Below are positions 1-9,258 of a DNA stretch of 64,000 nt, one piece after another (positions within the stretch are counted from its first letter, which is position 1; every line of letters begins with the position of its first letter). Below the pieces are notes generated by a model. It worked only from the letters and a program-made list of their open reading frames with translations, ran no database searches and was not told the origin of the DNA. Source of the stretch: Thinopyrum elongatum (taxonomy: Eukaryota; Streptophyta; Magnoliopsida; Poales; Poaceae); NCBI GenBank assembly GCA_011799875.1, contig CM022301.1, positions 16,741,927 to 16,805,926 of the forward strand. Reading direction: 5' to 3'. The translations under genes and the position numbers were made by a program.

Positions 1-91
1 GCCTAGGAAATTCCTCAACTAGTATTTCCTCAGCGACGAATTCATAAAAATCGCCTATTCACCCCCCTCTAGTCGATATAACGCACTTTCA
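1..91 (+). mobile_element. Right end of a Copia-type LTR (element lies outside window)
   Basis: The first 91 bases read like the end of a Triticeae Copia LTR (CCTATTCACCCCCCTCTAG followed by CGCACTTTCA, ending in CA). From about base 92 the sequence matches the end of exon 1 of a CACTA second gene (compare 9490-9510). I infer that this is the 3' LTR end of an element inserted in that exon, with target duplication probably gagcc (92-96). The other end is outside the window, so the duplication cannot be confirmed. Confidence 0.5.
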
Positions 92-555
92 GAGCCTTAA
101 CTGCTGCAAAGTCCGGCGAGGTATATATATATATATATATTAATTAAGCCTGTGTTGACTTGATGCATTAATTGTTTTGGTATGTACATATATTAACGCT
201 TCTTTCTTCTTTTAGCCCTTAGGATCGAGCCAAACTTCCGTAAGGTGACGAGGCCCGAAGAAAAGGTTGCGCCAGGATGAAAGGTTCACGATCACAGAAG
301 TCGCGAAAGATGGCCAACCGATTGCTCCCAAGCGGACCAAGGACGCATTTGTACATCAGTGCGGAGTTGTTCTTAGGGACAACGTCCCGATCAGCATCCA
401 ACAATGGAATAAGAAGAAGGACCCTGAAGTTTCTTATGTCCAGGATAGACGGAAAGATGATCTTTGGACCTCGCTGATGACAAATTTCAGCCTACCGCCT
501 GAGGAGGATCCGAATAACCCAGTTATAGAGCGAAAGGTCAAGGCGTTTGCTCTTA
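92..555 (+). pseudogene. Outer CACTA second gene (TNP1/Transposase_24-like), 5' part
   Basis: The exon 1 tail ends at 120 with donor gt at 121. The intron contains a (TA)n run and ends at the tag of 213-215. Exon 2 runs from 216 to 555 and encodes the conserved block RQDERFTITEVAKDG, then DDLWTSLMTNFSLPPEEDP. An in-frame TGA at 246-248 breaks it. At 555 the frame is cut by the CACTA terminus of the inner element; the same codon phase resumes at 13730. The related reading frame at 9607-10000 covers the junction and confirms the join. Known from the family: these proteins are transposon-encoded DNA-binding or accessory proteins. The copy is inactive. Confidence 0.85.
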
Positions 556-850
556 CACTAGTAGAAAACAGGGCTTTGGTCCAGGCCAGCCCAGCCCATT
601 AGTCCCGATTCAGTCAGGAACCGGGACACATGGGGGCATACGTCCCGGTTCGTGCACCCAGGGGGCCGGCCGGGGCTCGTGGGGCATTGGTCCCGGTTCG
701 TCTGGACCCTTTGGTCCCGGTTCCAGACACGAACCGGGACCAATGGTCCTCGATCCTGGCCCGCATCCATTGGTCCCGGTTCGTGGCTGGAACCGGGACC
801 GAAGGGTGGCCTTTAGTCCCGGTTCCAACCACGAACCGGGACCAATGTTG
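556..850 (+). repeat. Left terminal repeat and subterminal inverted array of inner CACTA
   Basis: After the CACTA terminus there are repeated short units of the type GGTCCCGGTTCGTG and their inverse GAACCGGGACCAATG, in both orientations. In En/Spm elements such subterminal repeats bind the transposon-encoded protein. The same motifs recur at 6950-7190, 13519-13722 and 25978-26165. Confidence 0.85.
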
Positions 851-853
851 TGC

Positions 854-864
854 CTATATATATA
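854..864 (+). promoter_or_regulatory. TATA box, left promoter of inner CACTA
   Basis: CTATATATATACC lies directly after the left subterminal array. It is followed about 30 bp later by GAGCAGAGCACTCC and a leader with a donor-like ccgtg/gtgagc at about 1130. I infer it drives the small gene at 1245 and TNP2. Confidence 0.6.
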
Positions 865-1244
865 CCCCTCGCCCGCGAGCAGAGCACTCCACTGCTCTGT
901 TTTTTTCTGGCCGGCGAGGGGAGGGGTTTGTGGTGCTCTAGCTCACCTCCTATGCACATGAGGTGTTCGATGAAATGCTCGAGCCACACTTAACCTTTCT
1001 CCTCTTGAAGCTCCTTGTCCAAACTCCATTTTGCTCAAGATTTGTCTAGGTTTAGCGGTCCATCACGTCCCGTCCCTGTCTTCACCGCCGTCGATCGCCC
1101 GCGCCGATCTCGTCGCCGGCATAACCGTGGTGAGCCTCTTGTTCTTATCTTCTTTCTAAAAGAAAAAAATTCTTACTTGTATGATTTAGATAGATACTTG
1201 TCTAATTTTCTTACTTTTATTATTTTTTGTTATTATATAGTGCG

Positions 1245-1690
1245 ATGGTTTTGGTATCCGCCCCCTTCGGCCCTTGTCCTGTCTATGATTCGGATGTGGT
1301 ATATATTATATTTTATAACTATTTGGTTCATTTATTGTTTATGACAATTATGCCGACCAACGTGACATAGATTTTTTTATCTAGGAGGTATGTGAACCGG
1401 AAATTCCAACCGACCCTATTGTCGAGAGGTTAAATTTAGTTGAAGAAGAAAACAATTACTTGAAGGAAAAATTGAAAAAAATTGAGGAGGAGAAGATGAT
1501 ATTGGAGTTGCATGTTGCGGATGTCATCGATGATCACAAGATCAAGATGGATGCAATGTGCTTCAAGATTAGAAAGTATAGAAAATATGTCATTCATACC
1601 GAGGCTTGGTATCATTATGCCGTTGGATCAATTGTTACCTTGGTTGCGATTATGATCGCATTTGTTGTTGCATTGAAATGTTTTACATAG
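1245..1690 (+). CDS. Small coiled-coil protein with C-terminal membrane anchor, CACTA-encoded
   Basis: The proposed model has two exons: ATG at 1245 to 1298 (donor gtatat), then acceptor tatctag and exon 1385-1690, giving 119 residues. A further acceptor at about 1240 (attatatag) suggests a spliced leader. The second exon encodes an acidic/basic heptad-rich stretch (EEENNYLKEKLKKIEEEK) predicted to form a coiled coil. It continues KIRKYRKYVIH and ends in one strong hydrophobic segment (YAVGSIVTLVAIMIAFVVAL) just before the stop. I recognise this type of reading frame as common beside TNP2 in grass CACTA elements, but know no function for it. A membrane-anchored protein beside a transposase is unexpected. 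No break is visible. The exon 1 assignment is the weakest part. Confidence 0.65.
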
Positions 1691-1862
1691 TTTCAATGTA
1701 TGGTTTAATTAGATGCTCTAGAGAGCTATATGTTGTTCAATGAGAACTATGTATGTATTTTGGTTTTAATGTGATGATGAACTTCTATTAATTTGGTCAC
1801 TTATCTATTCATGATGTTTTGTAATGGTTTTTTACACACTTAATTATATATAATGCACGCAG

Positions 1863-4800
1863 ATGAACCAGCAATGGATGTACGGTGATAGACGCGCCTC
1901 CGAGTACATTAAGGGCGTGCATAATTTTCTCGAAGTGGCTGAGGCAAACAAGCAGAATGGTTTTATGTGTTGTCCATGCCCTATATGTGGGAATACGAAG
2001 TCTTACTCTGACCGAAAAATCCTTCACACCCACCTGCTTGAGAAGGGTTTCATGCCACACTATAATGTTTGGACCAGGCACGGAGAAATAGGGGTTATGA
2101 TGGAAGACAGCGAAGAAGAAGAGGACGATGACAACTATGTGCCCCCTGAATACGGTGATGCTGCAACAGGGGAAGCTGAAGATCAAGAGGAACCAGACGA
2201 TGTGCCCGATGATGATCTCCGCCGGGTCATTGTTGATGCAAGGAGACAGTGCGAAAGTGAAAAGGAGAAGCTGAAATTCGATCGCATGTTAGAGGATCAC
2301 CAAAAAGGGTTGTACCCCAATTGCGAAGATGGCAACACAAAGCTCGGTACCGTACTGGAATTGCTGCAGTGGAAGGCAGAGAATGTTGTGCCTGACAAAG
2401 GATTTGAGAAGCTACTAAAAATATTGAAGAAGAAGCTTCCAAAGGATAACGAATTGCCCGACAATACGTACGCAGCAATGAAGGTCGTATGCCCTCTAGG
2501 ATTGGAGGTGCAGAAGATACATGCATGCCCTAATGAGTGCATCCTGTACCGTGGTGCGTACGAGGATTTGAACGCATGCCCGGTATGCGGTGCATTGCGG
2601 TATAAGATCAGACGAGATGACCCTGGTGATGTTGACGGCGAGCCCCCCAGGAAGAGGGTTCCTGCCAAGGTGATGTGGTATGCTCCTATAATACCATGGT
2701 TGAAACGTATTTTCAGAAATAAAGGGCATGCCAAGTTGATGCGATGGCACAGAGAGAACCGTAAGAAAGACGGGAAGTTGAGAGCACCCGCCGACGGGTC
2801 GCAGTGGAGAAAAATCGAGAGAAAGTACCGGGCTGAGTTTGCAGGTGACCCAAGGAACGTATGGTTTGGTTTAAGTGCGGATGGCATTAATCCTTTCGGG
2901 GAGCAGAGCAGCAATCACAGCACTTGGCCCGTGACTCTATGTATCTATAACCTTCCTCCTTGGTTGTGCATGAAGCGGAAGTTCATTATGATGCCAGCAC
3001 TCATCCAAGGCCCTAAGCAACCCGGCAACGACATTGATGTGTACCTAAGGCCATTAGTTGAAGAACTTTTACAGCTGTGGAATGGAAATGGTGTACGTGT
3101 GTGGGATGAGCACAGACAGGAGGAATTTGACCTGCATGTGTTGCTGTTTGTAACCATCAATGATTGGCCTGCTCTCAGTAACCTTTCAGGACAGACAAAC
3201 AAGGGATACCACGCATGCACGCACTGTTTAGCTGACACCGAAAGTATATACCTGGACAAATACAGGAAGAATGTGTACCTGGGGCATCGTCGATTTCTTC
3301 CGACCAACCATCAATGTCGAAAGAAAGGCAAGCATTTCAAAGGCAAGGTAGATCACCGGAAGAAGCCTGCCATGCGTACCGGTGATCACGTACTTGCTAT
3401 GGTCAATGATTTACACTTAATCTTTGGAAAGGGTCCCGGCAGACTATCTGTTCCGAATGACGCTGAGGGACGCGCTCCCATGTGGAAGAAGAAATCTATA
3501 TTTTGGGACCTACCCTACTGGAAAGACCTAGAGGTCCGCTCTTCAATCGACGTGATGCACATGACAAAGAACCTTTGCGTGAACCTGCTAGGCTTCTTGG
3601 GCGTGTATGGAAAGACAAAAGATACACTGGAGGCACGGGAGGACCTGCAACATTGGCACGAAAAAGATGGCATGCCTCCAAAGCAGTATGAAGGTCCTGC
3701 CAGCTACGCTCTTACCAAAGAAGAGAAGGAAATCTTCTTTGAATGCCTGCTCAGTATGAAGGTCCCGTCTGGCTTCTCGTCGAATATAAAGGGAATAATA
3801 AATATGGCAGAGAAAAAGTTCCAGAACATAAAGTCTCATGACTGCCACGTGATTATGACGCAACTGCTTCCGGTTGCATTGAGGGGGCTTCTACCGGAAA
3901 ACGTTCGATTAGCCATTGTGAAGCTATGTGCATTCCTCAATGCCATCTCTCAGAAGGTGATCGATCCAGAAATCATACCAAGGCTAAGGAGTGATGTGGC
4001 GTAATGTCTTGTCAGTTTCGAGCTGGTGTTCCCACCATCCTTCTTCAATATCATGACGCACGTCCTAGTTCATCTAGTCGACGAGATTGTCGTTCTGGGC
4101 ACCGTATTTCTACACAATATGTTCCCCTGTGAGAGGTTCATGGGAGTCCTAAAGAAACATGTCCATAACCGCGCTAGGCCAGAAGGAAGCATCTCCATGG
4201 GCCATCAAACAGAGGATGTCATTGGGTTTTGTGTTGACTTCATTCCTGACCTTAAGAAGATTGGTCTCCCTCAATCGCGGTATGAGGGGAGACTGACTGG
4301 AAAAGGCACACTAGGAGGGGACTCAATAATATGCAGGGACGGGCATTCTTGGTCTCAAGCACACTACACAGTTCTACAGAACTCTACCTTGGTGACCCCG
4401 TATGTCGATGAACACAAGAACATTCTGCGCTCCAAACACCCGGAGCAGTGTGACGACTGGATTACATGTGAACACATCAGGACTTTCGGCAATTGGTTGG
4501 AAACACGTCTCAGAGGTGACAACACTGTTTCTGATGAGCTGTACTCGTTATCCAGGGGACCATCTTCGACTGTATTGACTTACAAAGGATACGAGATAAA
4601 TGGGAATACATTTTACACGATCGCCCAAGATCAAAAGAGCACCAACCAAAACAGCGGTGTCCGCTTTGATGCAGCAACCAAGAGGGGAAAGGACACATAT
4701 TATGGTTACGTAGTGGACATATGGGAACTTGACTACAGACATGATTTTAAGGTCCCTTTGTTTAAGTGCAAATGGGTCAATATGTCAGGAGGCGGGGTAC

Positions 4801-5159
4801 AGGTAGACCCACAGTACGGAATGACAACAGTGGATCTGAACAATCTTGGATACACAGACGAACAATTCGTCCTAGCCAATGATGTGGCGCAGGTTTTCTA
4901 TGTGAAGGACATGTCTACCAAACCAAGAAAAAGAAAAGATAAGGAAGCGAATACATCATACGATGAGCCAAAGCGCCACATAGTTCTTTCAGGAAAAAGA
5001 GACATCGTGGAGGGCAAGACAGACATGTCTGAAGATTATGAAAAGTTTCATGAAATTCCTCCCTTCAAAGTCAAGGCTGACCCAAGCACCCTGTTAAGCG
5101 ATGAAGAATATCCATGGTTACGGCCCAATAAGCAAAGGACACAAGCGAAGAAAAAGTGA
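1863..5159 (+). pseudogene. TNP2: TNP2-like CACTA transposase with one nonsense codon
   Basis: The ATG follows acceptor tgcacgcag. Residues 1-75 form the transposase-associated domain with a Cys-rich CCPCPICGN motif. Residues 100-130 are acidic. The Transposase_21 core lies at about 330-480 (SADGINPFG, then NDWPALSNLSGQ and HACTHCLADT). The reading frame stops at TAA 4002-4004 but continues in the same frame from 4005 with the DUF4218 region (HVLVHLVDEI, CERFMGVLKKHVHNRARPEG) and the DUF4216 region (YYGYVVDIWELDY) to a basic end at 5159. A single C-to-T change (CAA to TAA) at codon 714 would explain the break. Otherwise the frame is open for about 1,100 codons, full length for this family. 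The role is binding element ends and catalysing cut-and-paste transposition in the nucleus. It is probably inactive here unless readthrough occurs. Confidence 0.93.
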
Positions 5160-5230
5160 AGACTTTCTCTCCACAACTATTATGATGATGCCTTTGATCT
5201 AGAATATCACTACAGTTACATGTGAAGAAA

Positions 5231-6115
5231 TGAAATGCCTTTTGTAACAGACGAGTTTCCGGAAACCCTGATACTTCGAAACAGATTGTCTGTTTTGTAC
5301 ACGAAGTGCATCCAGTTTTTGTTGTAACTCTCTCAACTTTTTAGCACATGCTATGTGGGTGAAATGATGATACCATGCCAATTTTCAACCTCTTCAGAGT
5401 TCATTTGAAGTGCTTTTCATATTCAGGGTCATATAGCTCAAAAAAATGAGTAAATGCATGAAAAATAACAAATGAAGTCAGAAAGGGTTGAAAATTGATG
5501 ATGTGGCTTTGAATGGTGCATTTTGAACACACAAAAAGTCTGGAGTTCAAATAATTTCAAAAAAATGAAATCCCTTTGTAACAGACGAGTTTCCGTATGA
5601 AACCCTGATACTTCGAAAGAGATTGTCCGTTTTGTACACGAAGTGCATCCAGTTTTTGCCGTAACCCTCTCAACTTTTTAGCACATGCTATGTGGGTGAA
5701 ATGATGATACCATGCCAACTTTCAACCTTTTGAGAGTTCATTTGTAGTGCTTTTCAATTTCAGGGTCATATAGCTCAAAAAAATCAGTAAATGCATGAAA
5801 AATAACAAATGAAGTCAGAAAGGGTTGAAAATTGATGATGTGGCTTTGAATGGTGCATTTTGAACACACAAAAAGTTTGGAGTTCAAATAAGTTCAAAAA
5901 AATGAAATCCCTTTGTAACAGACGAGTTTTCGTTCGAAACCCTGATACTTCGAAAGAGATTGCCCGTTTTGTACACGAAGTGCATCCAGTTTTTGCCGTA
6001 ACCCTCTCAACTTTTTAGCACATGCTATGGGGGTGAAATGATGATTCCATGCCAACTTTCAACCTTTTCAGTGTTCATTTGTAGTGCTTTTCAATTTCAG
6101 GGTCATTTAGCGCAA
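5231..6115. repeat. About 335-bp tandem repeat, 2.6 copies
   Basis: The string TTTGTAACAGACGAGTTT recurs at about 5241, 5575 and 5912 (spacings 334 and 337). The intervening sequence is almost the same in each unit (GTACACGAAGTGCATCCAG, GGGTCATATAGCTC). The repeat lies just after the TNP2 stop, so it may form the transcript 3' region. No coding capacity is evident. Confidence 0.9.
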
Positions 6116-6949
6116 AAAGAATGAACTAATAACAAAAAGAATGAACTTAAAATAATCAATTAAAATATTCTGTTACGATCAACTAAAACAAAACTATAAT
6201 ATTCTTCAATAGCAAAAAGAATCAACTAAAAAGCTTTTATAAAACTCTAATAGCAAAAGGAATCAACTAAAAAGCTTTTATAAACCTCTAGTATTTTTTA
6301 AACTAAAATTTATGCAACTAAAATTATCAAAGTATTTTCTGTTCAAAACATTAATGGCAAAATGAATTTTCATAAAGAAATTTTTTATTAGAAACTTTAA
6401 TAGCAAACTAAAATAAAAAATCTGTTCTTGATTAAAATAGACATTTAAAATAACCTAAAAATTATCAAATTTAATATAATGATAAAACACAATAATATTA
6501 AATAGCAGGAAAAAGAATCACTCAAAAATCTATTTTTATAGTGAAGTTATTCACAAACTAGTGATTCACACAAATTTAAAAGAATTCAAATTTAAACTAT
6601 TCAAATTTGAAAATTAATGGTACTAACAGAAAGTCTATAATTTTTGTGACCTAACAGCAAAAAGAATCACAGGAAAACTGCAAGAAAAAGCAAAAAAGAA
6701 AATAGAAAAAAATGCCACCTACTGGGCCACCACGGCCTGAATACGACTAGAAACCCAGCTAATTGGGCCAGGATTCAGGCCCGCAGAAGGCCCAGCAGGC
6801 CCACAGGCATAGCAGTGTCAGATTAGGCCCATAGGCCAACAGTTCAGAGGAGTTCAATGGGGATGAGGCAGTCGAGCCTATAAACCGGTGCGGGGCGCTC
6901 TCAACTAGCGAGGTGGGACTAAACTCCCACCACCACGCCGCTGTGCAAG
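6116..6949. other. AT-rich spacer then GGCCCA-rich segment of inner CACTA; no gene seen
   Basis: 6116-6700 is A-rich with imperfect repeats of AGCAAAAAGAATCAACTAAAA. 6710-6940 is GC-richer with many GGCCCA/TGGGCC words and ends in GGTGGGACTAAACTCCCACC. No reading frame looks genuine. Confidence 0.7.
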
Positions 6950-7190
6950 CCCATTGGTCCCGGTTGGTGCCACGAACTGGGACCAATGCTCACCTTTGGT
7001 CCCGGTTCATGGCACCAACCGGAACCAATGCCCCCCTTTAGTCCCGGTTGGTGCTACCAACCGGGACCAAAGGTCTCTGTTTCCCGCCCTTTGGGCTGCT
7101 AAAAAGAGACCTTTGGTCCCGGTTGGTGGAACGAACCGGGACCAAAGGTAGGCATTGGTCCCGGTTGGTGCCACGAACCGGGAGCAAAGC
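6950..7190. repeat. Internal copy of the CACTA subterminal inverted array
   Basis: Five or more units of GGTCCCGGTTGGTG and CGAACCGGGACCAA, in alternating orientation, match the terminal arrays. The array lies just upstream of a second TATA box and the leader of the second gene, so protein binding here could control an internal promoter. Alternatively it marks an old fusion of two CACTA ends. Confidence 0.85.
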
Positions 7191-7196
7191 TTCATG

Positions 7197-7203
7197 TATA
7201 TAA
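7197..7203 (+). promoter_or_regulatory. TATA box, internal promoter of inner CACTA
   Basis: TATATAAGCCCACAC follows the internal array with the same spacing as at the left end. I infer that it starts the transcript that runs through the hairpin at 8525-9019 and into the second gene at 9259. Confidence 0.6.
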
Positions 7204-7255
7204 GCCCACACTTAGCGTTTTCCAGTCCCAGTTCATCTTCCCCCCAACGTCGTCG

Positions 7256-7530
7256 CGCCGAACAGCACGACGCCGCCGAGCCCTCGCCGACGCCCTCGCC
7301 GACGTGCCCTCGCGCCCTCGCCCTCGCCCGCGCCCTCACCCTCGCCGCGCGTCGTCCTCGTCGCCGGCCTCGAGCCTGCCGTCCTCGCTGCCGACACACC
7401 CTCGCGCCCTCGCCCTCGCCCGCGCCCTCGCCCTCGCCGCGCACCGTCCTCGTCGCCGGCCTCGAGCCTGCCGCCCTTGTCGCACCCTCGCACCCCCCCG
7501 AGCCCGCCGTCCTCGTCGCCGATCAAGCCA
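7256..7530. repeat. GC-rich minisatellite in leader of the second gene
   Basis: The segment carries short imperfect repeats of CGCGCCCTCGCCCTCGCC and CGTCCTCGTCGCCGGCCTCG. Long open frames on both strands here come from composition bias. 7570-8100 holds a TATG/TTCATG-rich stretch and unique-looking sequence without genes. Confidence 0.8.
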
Positions 7531-8110
7531 TCGCTGCACCCCCCCACAGTGAGCCCCCCATTCCCTCCCCTGCTCCCCGTCGCCACGTGCTCTGTTTTTT
7601 TTTTCACGTATGTATATGTTTTTTTCACGTATGAGATGTATATGTTCATGTATATATTCAAGTGTATATGTTCATGTATGAGATGTATATGTGCACTTTT
7701 GTATACAAACTTCATTGTTTTCATATGTACGAAAATCTAGAGTGAAAACGAAAACAAACATATAAGAAAAAACAAAGGAAAAAATGAAGAAGGAAAAGAA
7801 AACCGCCCGGCCCAGCCACCACCGCATTTACATAAAGTTTTTCCACCGAGTCCACGTCGCACCGAGCACCCGCGGCAAAGCAAGTCTTTTTTTGAAGGTA
7901 GTTTTTTTGTTAAATGAAAATGTTGGCATCGACTCTATCATCACATTGGCATCGGCTTCATCATTTACTAAGTTAAAATGATGTTAATAGAAGGTTTTCT
8001 CTCAAAACGTATCCCCGATAACTTCGACATTAGGGGGGGACGTCGATCAACCCCCTCTCACCCGACCAAACTCTCGAGTCCACCCAACCTCCTCTCTCGA
8101 AAGTTACAAA

Positions 8111-8524
8111 GTTTGATCATATGTCAAAGTTTGAATTTTGACATATGCAACATTTGATCATATATCAAAGTTTGATCATATGTCAAAGTTTGAATTCTGA
8201 CATATGCAACATTTGATCATATATCAAAGTTTGATCATATGTCAAAGTTTGAATTTTGACATATGCAACATTTGATCATATATCAAAGTTTGATCATATG
8301 TCAAAGTTTGAATTTTGACATATGCAACATTTGATCATATATCAAAGTTTGATCATATGTCAAAGTTTGAATTTTGACATATGCAACATTTGATCATATA
8401 TCAAAGTTTGATCATATGTCAAAGTTTGAATTTTGACATATGCAATATTTGATCATATGTCAAAGTTTGAATTTTGACATATGCAACAATATTTGATCAT
8501 ATGTCAAGTTTGACTTTTGACATA
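8111..8524. repeat. 59-bp tandem repeat, about 7 copies
   Basis: The unit contains GTTTGATCATATGTCAAAG and then TTTGACATATGCAACA. The pattern shifts by one base per 60 and so has period 59. Each unit carries the inverted pair CATATGTCAAA and TTTGACATATG around an 8-base loop, so the RNA could form a chain of small hairpins. The array abuts the large inverted repeat at 8525. There are no spacers, so it is not a CRISPR array. Confidence 0.92.
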
Positions 8525-9019
8525 GATTTATCAAGAATGCCCCCATTATGGATGTGCACAAGTTGATCCAAATTTTTTTCTGATCTCATCTATATATATA
8601 TTCTTCTATATGTCACGTTGTCTATCAAAGTATTGAAGAAATCCATGGCTTCATCATTTGCTAGAAGTAATAGGCGTATGATGCTACGGAGCTCTTCAAA
8701 GTTGTTTTGGAATGGAGTTCCTGATAGAATAATTCGCTTTTTGGTATGAATTTCAGCAAAGGCCTTCCAAACAGCGATATTCGGAAGGCTCTTGCTGAAC
8801 TTTGTACCAAAAAGCTAATTATCCTATCGGGAACTCCGTTCCAAAACAACTTTGAAGAGCTTCGTACCATTATACGCCTGTCATTTCCGGCTAATGATGA
8901 AGTCAAGGTTTTCTTGAATTCTTTGACACTAGACAACGTGACATATAGAAGGGTAGATGAGATCAGGAAAAATATGGACCATTTTCTGCACATCCAGAAT
9001 GGCGTCATTTTGTTAAATC
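8525..9019. repeat. Large inverted repeat (hairpin) built from a SNF2-type gene fragment
   Basis: The left arm 8525-8768 is the reverse complement of the right arm 8783-9019, with small indels and by eye about 80% identity. The loop is 14 bases (8769-8782). The right arm is sense for a SNF2 ATPase fragment and the left arm antisense. Examples are AAAACAACTTTGAAGAGCT in the right arm against AGCTCTTCAAAGTTGTTTT in the left, and AACGTGACATATAGAAG against CTTCTATATGTCACGTT. A transcript from the internal promoter would fold into a long imperfect double strand. Confidence 0.9.
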
Positions 9020-9035
9020 CCTTGTTTGTCCGGAC
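8783..9035 (+). pseudogene. Captured SNF2-family ATPase fragment (CLASSY/DRD1-like)
   Basis: The sense arm encodes a stretch with LIILSGTPFQNNFEELRTI, which is SNF2 helicase motif III with its preceding strand. It continues VDEIRKNMDHFLHIQNG and VILLNPLF. The SGTPFQNNF form, and the later DEI..MDHFLHI then ILNP pattern, fit the plant CLASSY/DRD1 group better than the SGTPLQNN form of ordinary remodellers; that assignment is from memory of the family. CLASSY proteins recruit RNA polymerase IV for siRNA-directed DNA methylation. There is no start, no ATP-binding motif and no helicase C domain, so it cannot act as an enzyme. The open frame from the ATG at 8746 crosses the hairpin loop and runs into the 30-bp repeats to 9180. 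Confidence 0.75.
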
Positions 9036-9054
9036 GTCGGACATTCATGAGAGA

Positions 9055-9178
9055 GGCGGTCCGACCCAAACCCTAGAAGCGTTGCCGAGGCCACCCCAAA
9101 CCCTAGAAGCGTTGCCTAGGCCACCCCAAACCCTAGAAGCGTTGTCGAGGCCACCCCAAACCGTAGAAGCGTCGAGCT
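9055..9178 (+). repeat. 30-bp tandem repeat, 4 copies
   Basis: Four head-to-tail units of CCACCCCAAACCCTAGAAGC plus GTTGCCGAGG have period 30 and few changes. They keep the upstream reading frame open, giving a (RPPQTLEALP)n tail, then the frame stops at 9178-9180. Confidence 0.92.
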
Positions 9179-9258
9179 AGCTAGGTCTACATTTGCACTA
9201 ATATATCCATCTGTCATGTTTGTATATTAATTGCCATGTTGTAATATTTGCAGAAACT

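Noticed and set aside
1015..1344. 109-codon frame after the left CACTA promoter
   Set aside because: It crosses the inferred leader intron and the spliced small gene; composition is intron-like.
7007..7724. Long open frames on both strands (Arg/Gly/Ala-rich) in the GC-rich leader
   Set aside because: They are produced by CCTCGC/GCGAGG repeats; no domain, start context or codon pattern supports a protein.
8111..8524. Regular repeats that might suggest a CRISPR array
   Set aside because: Units are directly contiguous with no spacers, and the DNA is from a plant.
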